DNA from: an uncultured Opitutaceae bacterium
GTDB taxonomy: Bacteria; Verrucomicrobiota; Verrucomicrobiia; Opitutales; Opitutaceae
Direction: 5' to 3'
Assembly: GCA_903916755.1 (NCBI GenBank)
Contig: CAIWXW010000116.1
Location: forward strand, 1-49,027
Length of the DNA: 49,027 bases
The notes beneath the pieces are model-generated. The model ran no database searches, was not told the origin of the DNA, and saw only the letters and a list, made by a program, of their open reading frames with translations. Each line of letters opens with the position of its first letter. Position 1 is the stretch's first letter. Both the position numbers and the translations under genes were made by a program. Positions 8,224 through 16,973 of the stretch are shown here, one piece after another.

Positions 8224-9981
8224 TTAGGAAGCCGCCACTGGCTTCGCCGCGGGAGCCGGCGCCTCCTTCTTCTCGTGAAAGTCCGCCGGCGTGCCCGTCG
8301 GCTTCACATATCCGGCGCGAATCGTGAAATCGCCGAAGCGCTCCCCCGGCTGGCGCTCCGCCGCATACTGGCGGAACATCGGCTTCAGCAGCGGGACCAG
8401 CTGGTCGGCCGGCACGGAGGGCTTGTAGAGCGTGTTGAGCCGGGAGCCGTCAAAAGCGGCGCCGAGATATACGTTATACTTGCCGGGAGCCCGGCCCACC
8501 ATGGCGATTTCCGCCAGGTAGGGACGGCCGCAGCCGTTCGGGCAGCCCGTCATCCGGATCACGATCGCGTCGTCGCGCAGGCCGGCGGCTTCCATTTCCG
8601 TTTCCAGCAGGGTCACCAGCTCCGGGAGGTAGCGCTCGCTTTCGGCCAGGGCCAGGCCGCAGGTCGGCAGCGCCACGCACGCCATGGAGTTCAGGCGCAG
8701 CGCACTGGCCCCGTTGGCGGCGTCCAGCCGGTGGGCCTGCAGGAGCTGCTCGATGCGGGGCCGCTCGGCCGCGGTTACGCCGGCGATCATGAGATGCTGG
8801 TTCGGGGTGAGGCGGAAGTCGCCCCGGTGCACCTTGGCGATTTCGCGGATCGCGGACTTCATCGGATATTCCGGGGTGTCCTTCACGCGGCCGTTCTCGA
8901 TGAAGAGCGTGTAGTGGGAGGTGCCGTTCGAGCCCTCGACCCAGCCGTAGCGGTCGCCGGTGTCCGTGAACTCGAAGCGGCGCGGCGTGCCGAGCTCATA
9001 GCCCAGCCGCCCTTCCAGTTCCTTCCGGAACCAGGCCAGGCCGCGGTCGGCGATCGTGTACTTGAAGCGGGCGTGCTTGCGGTCGGTCCGGTCGCCAAAA
9101 TCCCGCTGCACCATCACGACCTTCTCCGCGACATCCACCGCCTGGTCCACCCGGCAGAAGCCGAGGACGTCCGCCAGCCGGGGGAAGGTCTCGATCTGGT
9201 TGTGTGCCATGCCCATGCCGCCGCCGACGGTGACATTGAACCCGATCAGCTTGCCGCTGTCGTCGCTGATCGCGATGTAGCCCAGGTCGTGGGCCCAGAT
9301 GTCGACGTCGTTGTGCGGGGGCACCGCGACCACGATCTTGAACTTCCGCGGCAGGTAGGTCTTCCCGTAGATCGGCTCCTCCTCGGGCTCGCCGCCGGCG
9401 ACCAATTCGCCGTCGAGGAAAAGCTCGTGGTAGGTGCGCGTGCGGGGCAGCAGGCGCTGGGTGATCGCCTCAGCCACCTTGATCACCTCCGCGTGCAGGC
9501 CCGACTGCAGCGGGTTGGGATTGCACATGACGTTGCGGTTGATGTCGCCGCAGGCGGCGATCGTGTTGAGCAGCACCCGGTTGATCTCCTTGATCGCGGG
9601 CTTCAGGTTGCCCTTGAGCACGCCATGGAACTGGAAGGACTGCCGGTTGGTGATCTTGATCGTGCCGTTGGCGTGCGAGTCCGCCAGGGCGTCGAGCGCC
9701 AGCCACTGGGCCGGCGTGCAGACGCCGCCGGTCGCGCGGATGCGCGCCATGAAACTGAAGGCCTTTTCCTTGCCCTCCTTGCGCAGCTGGTTGCGCAGGT
9801 CACGGTCGTCCTGGGCATAGACGCCGTGGAATTTCATCAGCTGGTTGGTGTCCTCGGGGATGGTCCCGGAGGAGGTGTCAGCCAGGTCGTGGGCGATCGT
9901 CCCGCGCAGGAAATTGCTTTCAGCCTTGAGCAGCTCGTTTTTGTGCAGGGGCTTGGCCGGAGTGTCGGAGGTCGGATTCAT
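8224..9981 (-). CDS. cysI: Assimilatory sulfite reductase, hemoprotein subunit
   Basis: This 585-residue siroheme/4Fe-4S enzyme reduces sulfite to sulfide with six electrons. The cluster-binding cysteines are visible as C-x5-C (CVALPTC, C435 and C441) and C-x3-C (CPNGC, C480 and C484). The N-terminal half has KITNRQSFQFHG and GDINRNVMCNPNP, typical of the CysI/ferredoxin-sulfite reductase family. Length matches CysI (about 570). It is the last gene of the cys operon; its ATG overlaps the cbiX stop as ATGA. No cysJ flavoprotein gene lies in the window, so the electron donor (a remote CysJ, or ferredoxin) is unknown. Nitrite reductase is less likely given the neighbours. Confidence 0.95.
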   Translation of the reverse strand: MNPTSDTPAKPLHKNELLKAESNFLRGTIAHDLADTSSGTIPEDTNQLMKFHGVYAQDDRDLRNQLRKEGKEKAFSFMARIRATGGVCTPAQWLALDALADSHANGTIKITNRQSFQFHGVLKGNLKPAIKEINRVLLNTIAACGDINRNVMCNPNPLQSGLHAEVIKVAEAITQRLLPRTRTYHELFLDGELVAGGEPEEEPIYGKTYLPRKFKIVVAVPPHNDVDIWAHDLGYIAISDDSGKLIGFNVTVGGGMGMAHNQIETFPRLADVLGFCRVDQAVDVAEKVVMVQRDFGDRTDRKHARFKYTIADRGLAWFRKELEGRLGYELGTPRRFEFTDTGDRYGWVEGSNGTSHYTLFIENGRVKDTPEYPMKSAIREIAKVHRGDFRLTPNQHLMIAGVTAAERPRIEQLLQAHRLDAANGASALRLNSMACVALPTCGLALAESERYLPELVTLLETEMEAAGLRDDAIVIRMTGCPNGCGRPYLAEIAMVGRAPGKYNVYLGAAFDGSRLNTLYKPSVPADQLVPLLKPMFRQYAAERQPGERFGDFTIRAGYVKPTGTPADFHEKKEAPAPAAKPVAAS

Positions 9982-10802
9982 AGGACAGCGGGTGCGGGCA
10001 GCGCTTCACGGAGCGTGCGCCCGAAAGTGGCGATGGCGAGCGGATGCGATCCGATCAGCGCGGCAAAATGGACGCGGAGACCGGGCGCGCGGGCCGCGGC
10101 GTCCCGGGCGATCTGCGCCAGGTCGCCCTGCGGGCCGGCATGCCGGCCGGGGGCGAGAAACAGCGGCGCGACGACGACATCGGCCCGATTGAAGCCCGGC
10201 GCCGCCAATTGGGCGGCAAAGAGGGGCTGGTTGAAGGCAAAGTCAGGCCCGTCGGGCGATTCCATCGAGGCGGCGGCGATCCCCGTGATCTCGCCCCCGA
10301 GCCGCGCCCGAGCCGCCGCCGTCACGTCGTCCCGGAGCTCCGCGGAGCGTCGGACGGGGCCGCCGTGATCCACGACGATGACGGCCGGGGGGGGCAGGCC
10401 GCGGGCGGCGATCGTCTCGCGCACGCGGGCGGCCAAGATCTCCCCCAGGATTTCCACCGCGGGCGACAGGCCGGCCGTGAACGCAAAGGCAAACCCGCCC
10501 TCGTCCCGGCGCAGCGTCTCGAGGTCCGCGCGGACCAGGCCGGCGATCGCGCCCTGGCCGCTGACGAAGAACGGAATGAAGAGAAACTCGGCCTCGCCCT
10601 GGCGCAGGTGCCGGCACACCCAGGGCGCGAGCGTGGCCGCGGCCGCGCCGTCCAGCTCCGCGGCGGGAATCCGGTCGCTGTGGCGCCACGACACCGCCTC
10701 CACCGCCAGCCCCGTGCGCTCCGTCAGCGCCAGGGCCGCGGCCCGCAGGGCGCGATGGGCGGCCGGCTCGAGCGAGCCATTGTCGATCAGGGCGATCCGC
10801 AT
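9978..10802 (-). CDS. CbiX/SirB-family sirohydrochlorin chelatase
   Basis: This 274-residue protein looks like two tandem CbiX-type chelatase halves. The first begins with IALIDNGSLEP, a variant of the usual HGS motif with Asn in place of His. The second half begins around VIVVDHGGPVRRS, where the metal-binding His is kept. Members insert Fe2+ or Co2+ into sirohydrochlorin. Placed between cobA and cysI it most likely makes siroheme for sulfite reductase. It starts 3 bases after the cobA stop and overlaps cysI by 4 bases. The role rests partly on context, and the second (oxidation) step of siroheme synthesis is not separately encoded here. Confidence 0.75.
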   Translation of the reverse strand: MRIALIDNGSLEPAAHRALRAAALALTERTGLAVEAVSWRHSDRIPAAELDGAAAATLAPWVCRHLRQGEAEFLFIPFFVSGQGAIAGLVRADLETLRRDEGGFAFAFTAGLSPAVEILGEILAARVRETIAARGLPPPAVIVVDHGGPVRRSAELRDDVTAAARARLGGEITGIAAASMESPDGPDFAFNQPLFAAQLAAPGFNRADVVVAPLFLAPGRHAGPQGDLAQIARDAAARAPGLRVHFAALIGSHPLAIATFGRTLREALPAPAVL

Positions 10803-10805
10803 GGC

Positions 10806-11595
10806 TCAGGAAGGGGAGGCGCCCGCCAGCTGGCGGGCGGTTTCGAACCAGGCGAGCTTGCCCGCCCAGCCGGCGAGTTCGCCGATGATGACCAGGCCGG
10901 GGGGCCGCGAAGTTCTCCGCCTTCGCCTCGTCGGCCAGGGCGCCGAGGGTCGTGGCCAGGGTGCGGTGGCGGTCCGTCGTGGCCGACTCCACCACCGCGG
11001 CGGGCGTCTCCGCGGCCAGGCCACCCGCCTGCAGCCGCCGGGCGATCGCGGCCAGGTTGTGCATGCCCATGTAAATGCAGAGGGTCGCGTCGAGGCGCCC
11101 GTAGTTCTCCCAGCGAACCGACGTCTCCGCCTTGGCGGGATCCTCATGCCCGGTGAGGAAGACGACCGCCGAGCTGTGCGCCCGGTGGGTCAGCGGGATC
11201 CCGGAATAGGCCGCGGCGGCCAGCGCCGCGGTCACGCCCGGCACGATGGCGAAGGGGATGCCGGCGGCGGCCAGCGCCTCCGCCTCCTCCCCTCCCCGGC
11301 CGAAAATGAAGGGATCGCCGCCTTTGAGCCGCACGACCGCCTTCCCCGCGCGCGCCAGCCGCACCAGCGTGGCCTCGATGTCGCTCTGGGCGCACTTGAA
11401 TTGGCCGCCCTTCTTGCCGGCGAAGATTCGCTCGCAGTCCGGCCGCGTCCAGTTCAGCACCTCCGGCGAGACCAGGTAGTCATAGACCACCGCGTCCGCC
11501 TCGCCCAGCAGACGTCGCGCCTTGAGGGTCAGCAGCTCGGGATCGCCCGGGCCGGCGCCGACAAGGTAAACGGTGCCTAGGGAGGCGTCGGCCAT
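10806..11595 (-). CDS. cobA: Uroporphyrinogen-III C-methyltransferase, interrupted by a one-base frameshift
   Basis: This SAM-dependent enzyme methylates uroporphyrinogen III to precorrin-2 for siroheme. Family motifs are VYLVGAGPGDPELLTLKA at the start, VVRLKGGDPFIFGRGGEE and VPGVTAALAAAAYSGIPLTHR. The reading frame changes at the C6 run of the mRNA (plus-strand G run at 10899-10904). Upstream the protein reads AENFAAP; after dropping one C it continues as GLVIIGELAGWAGKLAWF to a stop at 10806, giving 262 residues, the normal CobA size. Uncorrected, the frame stays open far into cbiX. The ATG overlaps the cysNC stop by one base (TGATG). An assembly error in the homopolymer is the simplest reading; slippage is possible. 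Confidence 0.85.
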
Positions 11596-13550
11596 CAGAT
11601 GTTGGCGCCCTGCTCGCCGACGGAGGCCTCGGGCGGCCGCGCCAGGCTGATCGCCAGGTCGGCGATCTTCTGCAGCGACTGCTCGACGGACTCGCGGTCG
11701 GTGTGGACCTCCACGTCGGGCGCCAGCGGCGGCTCGTAGGGTGAGTCGATCCCGGTGAAGAGCGGGATCTCGCCCGCGCGCGCCTTTTTGTAGAGCTGCT
11801 TGGGATCGCGGCGCTCGCACTCGGCGAGCGGGGCGTTGACGAAGACCTCCGCAAACGGGATGCCGCGCTCGCGGGCCTTCTCCGCCACCATCGCGCGGTC
11901 CGCGCGGAAGGGTGAGATCAGGGCCGCGATGACGACCACGCCGGCGTCGGCGAGATGCAGGGCGAGCTCGGTGGCGCGGCGCAGGTTCTCGCGGCGGTCC
12001 TCGGGCGTGAAGCCCAGGTTCTTGCTGAGCCCGGTGCGCAGCATGTCGCCGTCGAGGATGGCCGCCAGGACGCCGGAGCGAAGCAGGCGGGCTTCCAGCG
12101 CGGTGGCCAGGGTCGTCTTGCCCGAGCCCGACAGGCCCGTCATCCAGAGGACGGCGCCGCGGTGGCCCAGGAGGGCCGCGCGGTGGGCGGGTGAGCCGCC
12201 CGCGGCATCGGCCGACGCGCTCTCATCGCGCAGCACCGCGTCGATCACGCCGCCGCCGGCGATCCGGCGGCCGCGCATCAAGACAAAGCGGCCCAGGGAG
12301 GGGATCCGGCCACCCGCGTCGCAGGCGATCGGGCGCCGCACGCGGAGGCGGATTTCCGCGACCTCGTGGCGCTTCACCTCGCTGGCGGGACCGGTGCTGC
12401 TTTCCAGGGTCGTCGCATCCAGCGTGCGCTGGATCGCGACCAGGCGGGCCTCGCCCTGCTGGGTGCCCAGCCGGAGCGGGACCAGTTCGCCCACCTTGAG
12501 GGGCTCGGCGTGCAGCCAGAAGATGCGCGCGGTGAAGACGTGCGCCTCCGTGGGGGTGTCACCGGGGGGGGCGCCGATCTGGCCGCGCTCGACGAAGAGC
12601 TCGTCCTCGAGGGTGATGGCGACCGCGCGCCCCGCACCCACGGGCCCCTGGCCCACGCCGGGAGCGGTGGCCGGCCAGTTCTCGATCGTCTTCACCCGGC
12701 TGCGCTTGCCGCCGGGATGGAATTCAATCGGGTCGCCGGCGGACACCTGGCCCGCCTCGACCATGCCGGCCACGATGCGGCGGGCGTCGAAGCGGTAGAT
12801 GTCCTGCACGCTGAGGCGGAGCGGCGCGCCCTGAATGGGCGGCGTGGCGCGGAACTGCTCCAGCGCCTCGAGGAGGGCCGGCCCCTTGTACCAGGGCAGG
12901 TTTTCGCTCGCCTTGATCAGGCCGTCGCCGCGCTTGGCCGAGATCGGGACGAAGTGCGTCGGCTTGGCCCCCAGGCGGCCGAGAAACTCGCCGAGCTCGG
13001 CGCTGATGCGGTCGAAGACCTTCTGGTCGTAGTTGACCAGGTCCATCTTGTTCACCGCGACGACGATTTGCTTCAGCCCGAGGAGGGAGAGCAGGAAACC
13101 GTGCCGGCGGGTCTGCTCGCGCAGGCCCTCCTTGGCGTCGACGATCAGGATCGCGGCGTCCGCGCTGGCGGCGCCGGTGATCATGTTCTTCAGGAATTCC
13201 TTGTGGCCCGGCGCGTCGATGATGGTGAACGCCCGGCGCGGAGTGCTGAACGGCACGCGCGTCGTGTCCATCGTGATGTTCTGGGCCTGTTCCTCCAGGA
13301 GGGCGTCGAGGAGGAAGGCGTACTCGAATTCCATGCCCTCGGCCTTGGCCGCGGCCTGCAGGCGCTCGATCTTGCCGTCCTCGACCGAATTGGTGTCGAA
13401 GAGCAGCCGCCCGATCAGCGTCGACTTGCCGTGGTCGACATGGCCGACGACCACCAGGTTGAGATGGTCGAGCGCGGCGGAAACCGGCTTGGAGGGGGCG
13501 GAGCGGGGGGCGGCGGGCACGGGCGTGGTGGAAGGTGAAAGGGTGCTCAT
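11595..13550 (-). CDS. cysNC: Bifunctional sulfate adenylyltransferase subunit 1 / adenylylsulfate kinase
   Basis: This 651-residue fusion has two parts. The N-terminal part is the CysN GTPase of ATP sulfurylase, with G1 [10 protein letters not shown]3 DAPGHKEF and G4 NKMD, followed by beta-barrel domains to about residue 450. From about residue 466 comes the CysC APS kinase, with P-loop GLSGSGKTT, the [16 protein letters not shown] region and ISPFRADR. CysN with CysD makes APS from sulfate and ATP driven by GTP; CysC phosphorylates APS to PAPS. This matches the PAPS-type CysH encoded two genes upstream. The ATG lies 10 bases after the cysD stop, within one operon. Confidence 0.96.
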   Translation of the reverse strand: MSTLSPSTTPVPAAPRSAPSKPVSAALDHLNLVVVGHVDHGKSTLIGRLLFDTNSVEDGKIERLQAAAKAEGMEFEYAFLLDALLEEQAQNITMDTTRVPFSTPRRAFTIIDAPGHKEFLKNMITGAASADAAILIVDAKEGLREQTRRHGFLLSLLGLKQIVVAVNKMDLVNYDQKVFDRISAELGEFLGRLGAKPTHFVPISAKRGDGLIKASENLPWYKGPALLEALEQFRATPPIQGAPLRLSVQDIYRFDARRIVAGMVEAGQVSAGDPIEFHPGGKRSRVKTIENWPATAPGVGQGPVGAGRAVAITLEDELFVERGQIGAPPGDTPTEAHVFTARIFWLHAEPLKVGELVPLRLGTQQGEARLVAIQRTLDATTLESSTGPASEVKRHEVAEIRLRVRRPIACDAGGRIPSLGRFVLMRGRRIAGGGVIDAVLRDESASADAAGGSPAHRAALLGHRGAVLWMTGLSGSGKTTLATALEARLLRSGVLAAILDGDMLRTGLSKNLGFTPEDRRENLRRATELALHLADAGVVVIAALISPFRADRAMVAEKARERGIPFAEVFVNAPLAECERRDPKQLYKKARAGEIPLFTGIDSPYEPPLAPDVEVHTDRESVEQSLQKIADLAISLARPPEASVGEQGANI

Positions 13551-13560
13551 CGGAAATGCC

Positions 13561-14364
13561 TCACATGAACCCCTTGGCCCGCAGCTTCTGCATGGCGTTG
13601 CGTTCGTGATGATCCTGGGCGCGGCCGGCGCGCTCGGAGGTCTTGGTCGTCTTCAGCTCCTCGATGATGTCGGCGATCGTCGCCGCGTTGCTCTCGACCG
13701 GCTTGCTGATCGGCATGCAGCCGAGCGACCGGAAGCGCTTCCCCTCGCGGGAGAAGTACATCCCCGGGAGCGGCACCTTCTCGCGCTCGAGGTAGCGCCA
13801 GATGTCGATCTCGTTCCAGTCGAGCAGCGGCTGCACGCGGACGTGCTCCCCCGCCCCGACCTCGGTCGTGAAGTGGTTCCAGAACTCCGGCGGCTGGTCC
13901 TTGTAGTCCCACTCGAAGTCGGAGTTGCGCGGCGAAAAGTAGCGCTCCTTCGCCCGGGTCGAGTCCTCGTCGCGGCGGATGCCGGTGATCAGGGCGTCGA
14001 ACTTGTGCGCGGCCAGCACCTGCTGCAGCGCGACCGTCTTCAGCTCGTGGGTCACCGTGACCGGGTCGTTGTTCTCATAGCCGATGCCGCGGGCGCGGGC
14101 CTCCTGGTTGACCCAGACGATGAGATCGAGGCCGTAGTGCTCCTTGGCCCAGGCGCGGAAGTCGAGCATCTCCGGGAACTCGTAGGTCGTGTCGACGTGC
14201 ACGACGGGGAACGGGATGTGACCCGCGAAGGCCTTCATGGCGAGCCAGACCAGGACATTCGAGTCCTTGCCCATGGACCAGAGCATGGCGGGCCGCTCAA
14301 AGGCGTGAAAGGCCTCGCGCATCAGGTAGATGCTGTGGGATTCGAGTTCGTCGAGATGAGACAT
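13561..14364 (-). CDS. cysD: Sulfate adenylyltransferase subunit 2
   Basis: This 267-residue protein is the catalytic nucleotide-alpha-hydrolase-type subunit of ATP sulfurylase. It carries the PP-loop motif SMGKDSNVL near residue 30, [13 protein letters not shown], and the conserved [19 protein letters not shown] and [17 protein letters not shown] segments. The C-terminal [14 protein letters not shown] is also typical of CysD. It is slightly shorter than the usual 300 residues but no domain is missing. It sits 12 bases after cysH and 10 before cysNC. Its leader has no Shine-Dalgarno motif but a pyrimidine stretch (CTTTTTCATCC), so expression may depend on coupling to cysH. Confidence 0.96.
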   Translation of the reverse strand: MSHLDELESHSIYLMREAFHAFERPAMLWSMGKDSNVLVWLAMKAFAGHIPFPVVHVDTTYEFPEMLDFRAWAKEHYGLDLIVWVNQEARARGIGYENNDPVTVTHELKTVALQQVLAAHKFDALITGIRRDEDSTRAKERYFSPRNSDFEWDYKDQPPEFWNHFTTEVGAGEHVRVQPLLDWNEIDIWRYLEREKVPLPGMYFSREGKRFRSLGCMPISKPVESNAATIADIIEELKTTKTSERAGRAQDHHERNAMQKLRAKGFM

Positions 14365-14376
14365 GGATGAAAAAGA

Positions 14377-15102
14377 TTAGATGACCGGGCCGGAGTCCTC
14401 GTGCAGGCCGCACTCCCGCTTGAGGCCGAAGAAACGGGTCTGCTCGGGCGTCAGTTCGGCGGTCAGCGGCCGGGACGTGTGCCGGTCGCCGATCGAGACG
14501 TAGCCCTGATCCCAGAGCGGATGATAGGGAAGCTGCTCGGCCTGGAGGTAGCGGTGCACGTCGCGGTCGGTCCAGTCGATGATGGGCAGGACCTTGATCC
14601 GCCCGTCCTGGCGGCCCGCGACCTCGAGGTTCTCGCGGGTGCTGGACTGCGAGCGGCGCAGCCCCGTGAGCCACGCCTGCGCGCCGAGCTCGTGGAGCGC
14701 GCGCTGCATGGGCTCGACCTTGGCGATCTTGTTGTACGTCTCCAGGCCCTCGATGCCGTTTTCCCAGAGCCGGCCGTGACGGGCCTCCATCCAGGCGGGG
14801 GACTCCACCGCGCGGTAGACCTTCAGGTTAAGCCGCAGCCGGCGGGTCAGCTCGTCCGCAAAGCGGTAGGTCTCGGCAAACAGATAGCCGGTGTCGATGA
14901 AGACGACCGGGATGTCCGGCCACGCCTTCGTCGCGAGGCTGAGCATGACCGCCGCCTGCGCCCCGAAGCTCGAGCTCAGGACCAGGGCGCCGGGAAACTC
15001 CGCCACCGCCCAGGCGATGCGTTCCTCGGCTGAAGCGCGGGATAGCCGGCCGTTCACCGCGGCCAGGTCAACCGCGGGTGAAACTCTTTCCGCAGTCGCC
15101 AT
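14377..15102 (-). CDS. cysH: Phosphoadenosine phosphosulfate (PAPS) reductase
   Basis: This 241-residue protein reduces PAPS to sulfite with thioredoxin. It shows [12 protein letters not shown] (PP-loop-like), [40 protein letters not shown] and the catalytic C-terminal ECGLH (Cys231). The paired cysteines that bind a 4Fe-4S cluster in APS reductases are absent, so PAPS is the expected substrate, consistent with the CysC domain encoded in the same operon. It is the first full-length gene of the operon. Its ATG follows, after only three bases, the stop of the cysteine-rich leader frame. That frame is in the same reading phase, so UGA readthrough would extend CysH. Confidence 0.96.
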   Translation of the reverse strand: MATAERVSPAVDLAAVNGRLSRASAEERIAWAVAEFPGALVLSSSFGAQAAVMLSLATKAWPDIPVVFIDTGYLFAETYRFADELTRRLRLNLKVYRAVESPAWMEARHGRLWENGIEGLETYNKIAKVEPMQRALHELGAQAWLTGLRRSQSSTRENLEVAGRQDGRIKVLPIIDWTDRDVHRYLQAEQLPYHPLWDQGYVSIGDRHTSRPLTAELTPEQTRFFGLKRECGLHEDSGPVI

Positions 15103-15105
15103 CTT

Positions 15106-15186
15106 TCAGTTCGGGCAGCAGCAAAAACCCGGGAGGCAGGAGCAAAGCGCACAGTAGGCGGATTGGGCGGCAACCTTGGTTTTCAT
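15106..15186 (-). CDS. Polycysteine leader peptide of the cys operon (26 residues)
   Basis: A 26-codon frame begins at the ATG at 15184-15186 and ends at the TGA at 15106-15108, three bases before the cysH ATG. The peptide begins MKTKVAAQSAY and then has Cys at positions 12, 15, 17, 22, 23 and 24, with three in a row, ending PN. Six cysteines in 26 residues is far above the usual frequency, in front of an operon whose end product becomes cysteine. Polycysteine leader frames that control sulfur genes are known from mycobacteria. By analogy, ribosome pausing at Cys codons when Cys-tRNA is low could change translation or transcription of cysH. The control mechanism is inference; the frame and its codons are read directly. 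Confidence 0.7.
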   Translation of the reverse strand: MKTKVAAQSAYCALCSCLPGFCCCPN

Positions 15187-15291
15187 GCTGGAGGGATAAA
15201 CCATGCAGCCGGGTGCGGGAACGTCAAGGCTCCGGGCGGTTCTAAGCGGGGTCTAATTCCTGTCATAAAATTTGTCACTCGGGCCTAAATC

Positions 15292-15304
15292 TTTGTTCGA
15301 CAAA
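15292..15304. promoter_or_regulatory. Inverted repeat in the cysH-phoH divergent region
   Basis: The sequence TTTGTTCGACAAA is a 5-base inverted repeat around a 3-base centre. It sits in the 160-base gap between the divergent cys operon leader and the phoH gene, an AT-richer patch than its surroundings. A further TTTGTC lies at 15271-15276. This could be an operator for a dimeric regulator of one or both transcripts. No promoter boxes are clear enough to place it relative to a start site. Confidence 0.3.
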
Positions 15305-15346
15305 CGGCCCGGCACTTGCTCAGTTACTCACAAGATATCCACACCG

Positions 15347-16870
15347 ATGGAAAACCTGCGCGGGGCGCTAGCCCCCAATTCGCGGATCAGGGTGGCGAAG
15401 AAGGTAAAGACCTTCGTGCTCGACACGAATGTTCTCCTCCACGACCCCCAATCCATCTTCAAATTTGAGGATAACAACCTCGCCATACCCGTGGAGGTCC
15501 TCGAGGAGCTCGACGCGATAAAAGGCGAGCAATCGAGCGAGCGGGGGCGCAACGCCCGCCGCGTCCACCGCATCCTCCAGGAGCTCCTCCCCGACACCCG
15601 CTCGATGCAGGAAGGCGTCGAGATGCGCAATGGGGGCACCCTCTCGGTCATCATCAATCCATACCTCTCCGACCCCAGCCGCCGGTCCCCGGCGATGGAG
15701 CGGCTGCGGGCCATCCTGCCGGACCTCTCGAAGAAGGACAACCGGATCATAGCCGCGGCCCTTTTCGTGCAGGAGCAGTATCCGCCGCCGACCATCCTGG
15801 TCACCAAGGACGTCAACGTGCAGCTGAAGGCGCGGGCGCTGGGCCTCGAATCCGAGGATTACCTGAGCGACAAGGTGCCGGAGGCCGACGAGGAGGCCAG
15901 CTACCGGGAGATCCCGCTGACCATCTATGAGCTCCAGCGCTTCTGCTCCGAGGGCGAGTTCGAGATCGACGGCGATACCGCCCAGAATCTCTTCCTGAAC
16001 GAATACCTGCTCCTCCGTTCGGACGAGGGCAAGACCATGCCGGCCCGCTACCACGGCGATGGCATGGCCCGCCGGCTCAAGATCCCGGAATTCGTCAAGG
16101 CCCCGGGCGGCATCCCGGTGCGCCCGCGCAACCTGGAGCAGCAGTTCCTGATGGACGCCCTGCTGGACGACAGCATCCAGATGATCACCTGCTTCGGCAA
16201 GGCCGGGACGGGCAAGACCCTGCTCTCGACCGCGTGCGCCCTGCACCAGACCTCGGACGAACATTCGAAGTATGACGGCGTCTCGATCACCCGGCCGATC
16301 ATCACGCTCGGCAAAGACATCGGGTTTCTCCCCGGCACCCTCGACGAGAAGATGAAGCCCTGGCTGCAGCCCTACTACGACGCGCTCGAGGTGCTGATTC
16401 CCTCGAAGCCGCCAAAGGAGCCGCAGTTCGCGGCCAAGAAGGTCTCGAAGAAGAAACACCGCCAGTACAACGAGCCCTTCGCGCCGGTCAGCAGCTTCGC
16501 CCCGTCGGGCGGCCATGGCTCCGTGAATCCGGTCAAGCCCTACGAGCGCCTGCTGAAAAGCGGGCTGGTGGAGCTCGAGGCCCTCTGCTTCATCCGCGGC
16601 CGCTCGATCGCCCGGCGCTTCTTCATCCTCGACGAGGCCCAGCAGCTGACGCCCCACGAGGTGAAGACCGTCATCACCCGCATTTCGGAGGGCTCGAAGA
16701 TCGTGCTGATCGGCGACCCGGCGCAGATCGACAATCCCTACGTCGACTCGCGCAGCAACGGGCTCGTCTACTGCCACAACCGCATGAAGGGCCAGAGCAT
16801 CGCGGCCCATGTGAAGCTGACCAAGGGCGAGCGCTCGAAGCTGGCGGAGCTGGCGGCGGACCTCCTGTAG
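15347..16870 (+). CDS. PIN-PhoH family ATPase
   Basis: This 507-residue protein joins an N-terminal PIN nuclease-like domain to a C-terminal PhoH ATPase domain. The PIN part has TFVLDTNVLLHDP, with its acidic residue, and VEVLEELDAIK. The PhoH part has Walker A FGKAGTGKT (residues about 283-291), GFLPGTLDEKM and Walker B FFILDEAQQLTPHEVK. Characterised PIN-PhoH (PhoH2) proteins are RNA helicases with ribonuclease activity. Between the ATPase motifs is a lysine-rich insertion (KKVSKKKHRQY) plus a Gly/Ser stretch. I take the ATG at 15347, since the upstream frame extension lacks family sequence. It is transcribed away from the cys operon. Confidence 0.9.
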   Translation: MENLRGALAPNSRIRVAKKVKTFVLDTNVLLHDPQSIFKFEDNNLAIPVEVLEELDAIKGEQSSERGRNARRVHRILQELLPDTRSMQEGVEMRNGGTLSVIINPYLSDPSRRSPAMERLRAILPDLSKKDNRIIAAALFVQEQYPPPTILVTKDVNVQLKARALGLESEDYLSDKVPEADEEASYREIPLTIYELQRFCSEGEFEIDGDTAQNLFLNEYLLLRSDEGKTMPARYHGDGMARRLKIPEFVKAPGGIPVRPRNLEQQFLMDALLDDSIQMITCFGKAGTGKTLLSTACALHQTSDEHSKYDGVSITRPIITLGKDIGFLPGTLDEKMKPWLQPYYDALEVLIPSKPPKEPQFAAKKVSKKKHRQYNEPFAPVSSFAPSGGHGSVNPVKPYERLLKSGLVELEALCFIRGRSIARRFFILDEAQQLTPHEVKTVITRISEGSKIVLIGDPAQIDNPYVDSRSNGLVYCHNRMKGQSIAAHVKLTKGERSKLAELAADLL

Positions 16871-16973
16871 GCCGGTTTCCGCCGCCGCCCGGCGCGTTCG
16901 TCCCTGGGGGCCGGCGCGCCGATCGCGTTCCGGCTGAAACTTGCGGCCCCGCCGGTCGTCATTAGGATTAACC

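Noticed and set aside
8137-10368. A 743-residue open frame on the plus strand opposite cysI and cbiX
   Set aside because: It mirrors real coding sequence on the minus strand, has low-complexity Arg/Gly/Val/Ala composition and no recognisable domain. Long antisense frames are expected at this GC content.
10243-10805. Reading the open cobA frame through cbiX as a long fusion protein
   Set aside because: The extra part is out of phase with the well-supported cbiX gene, and the normal CobA C-terminus appears in the adjacent phase after correcting the G6 run.
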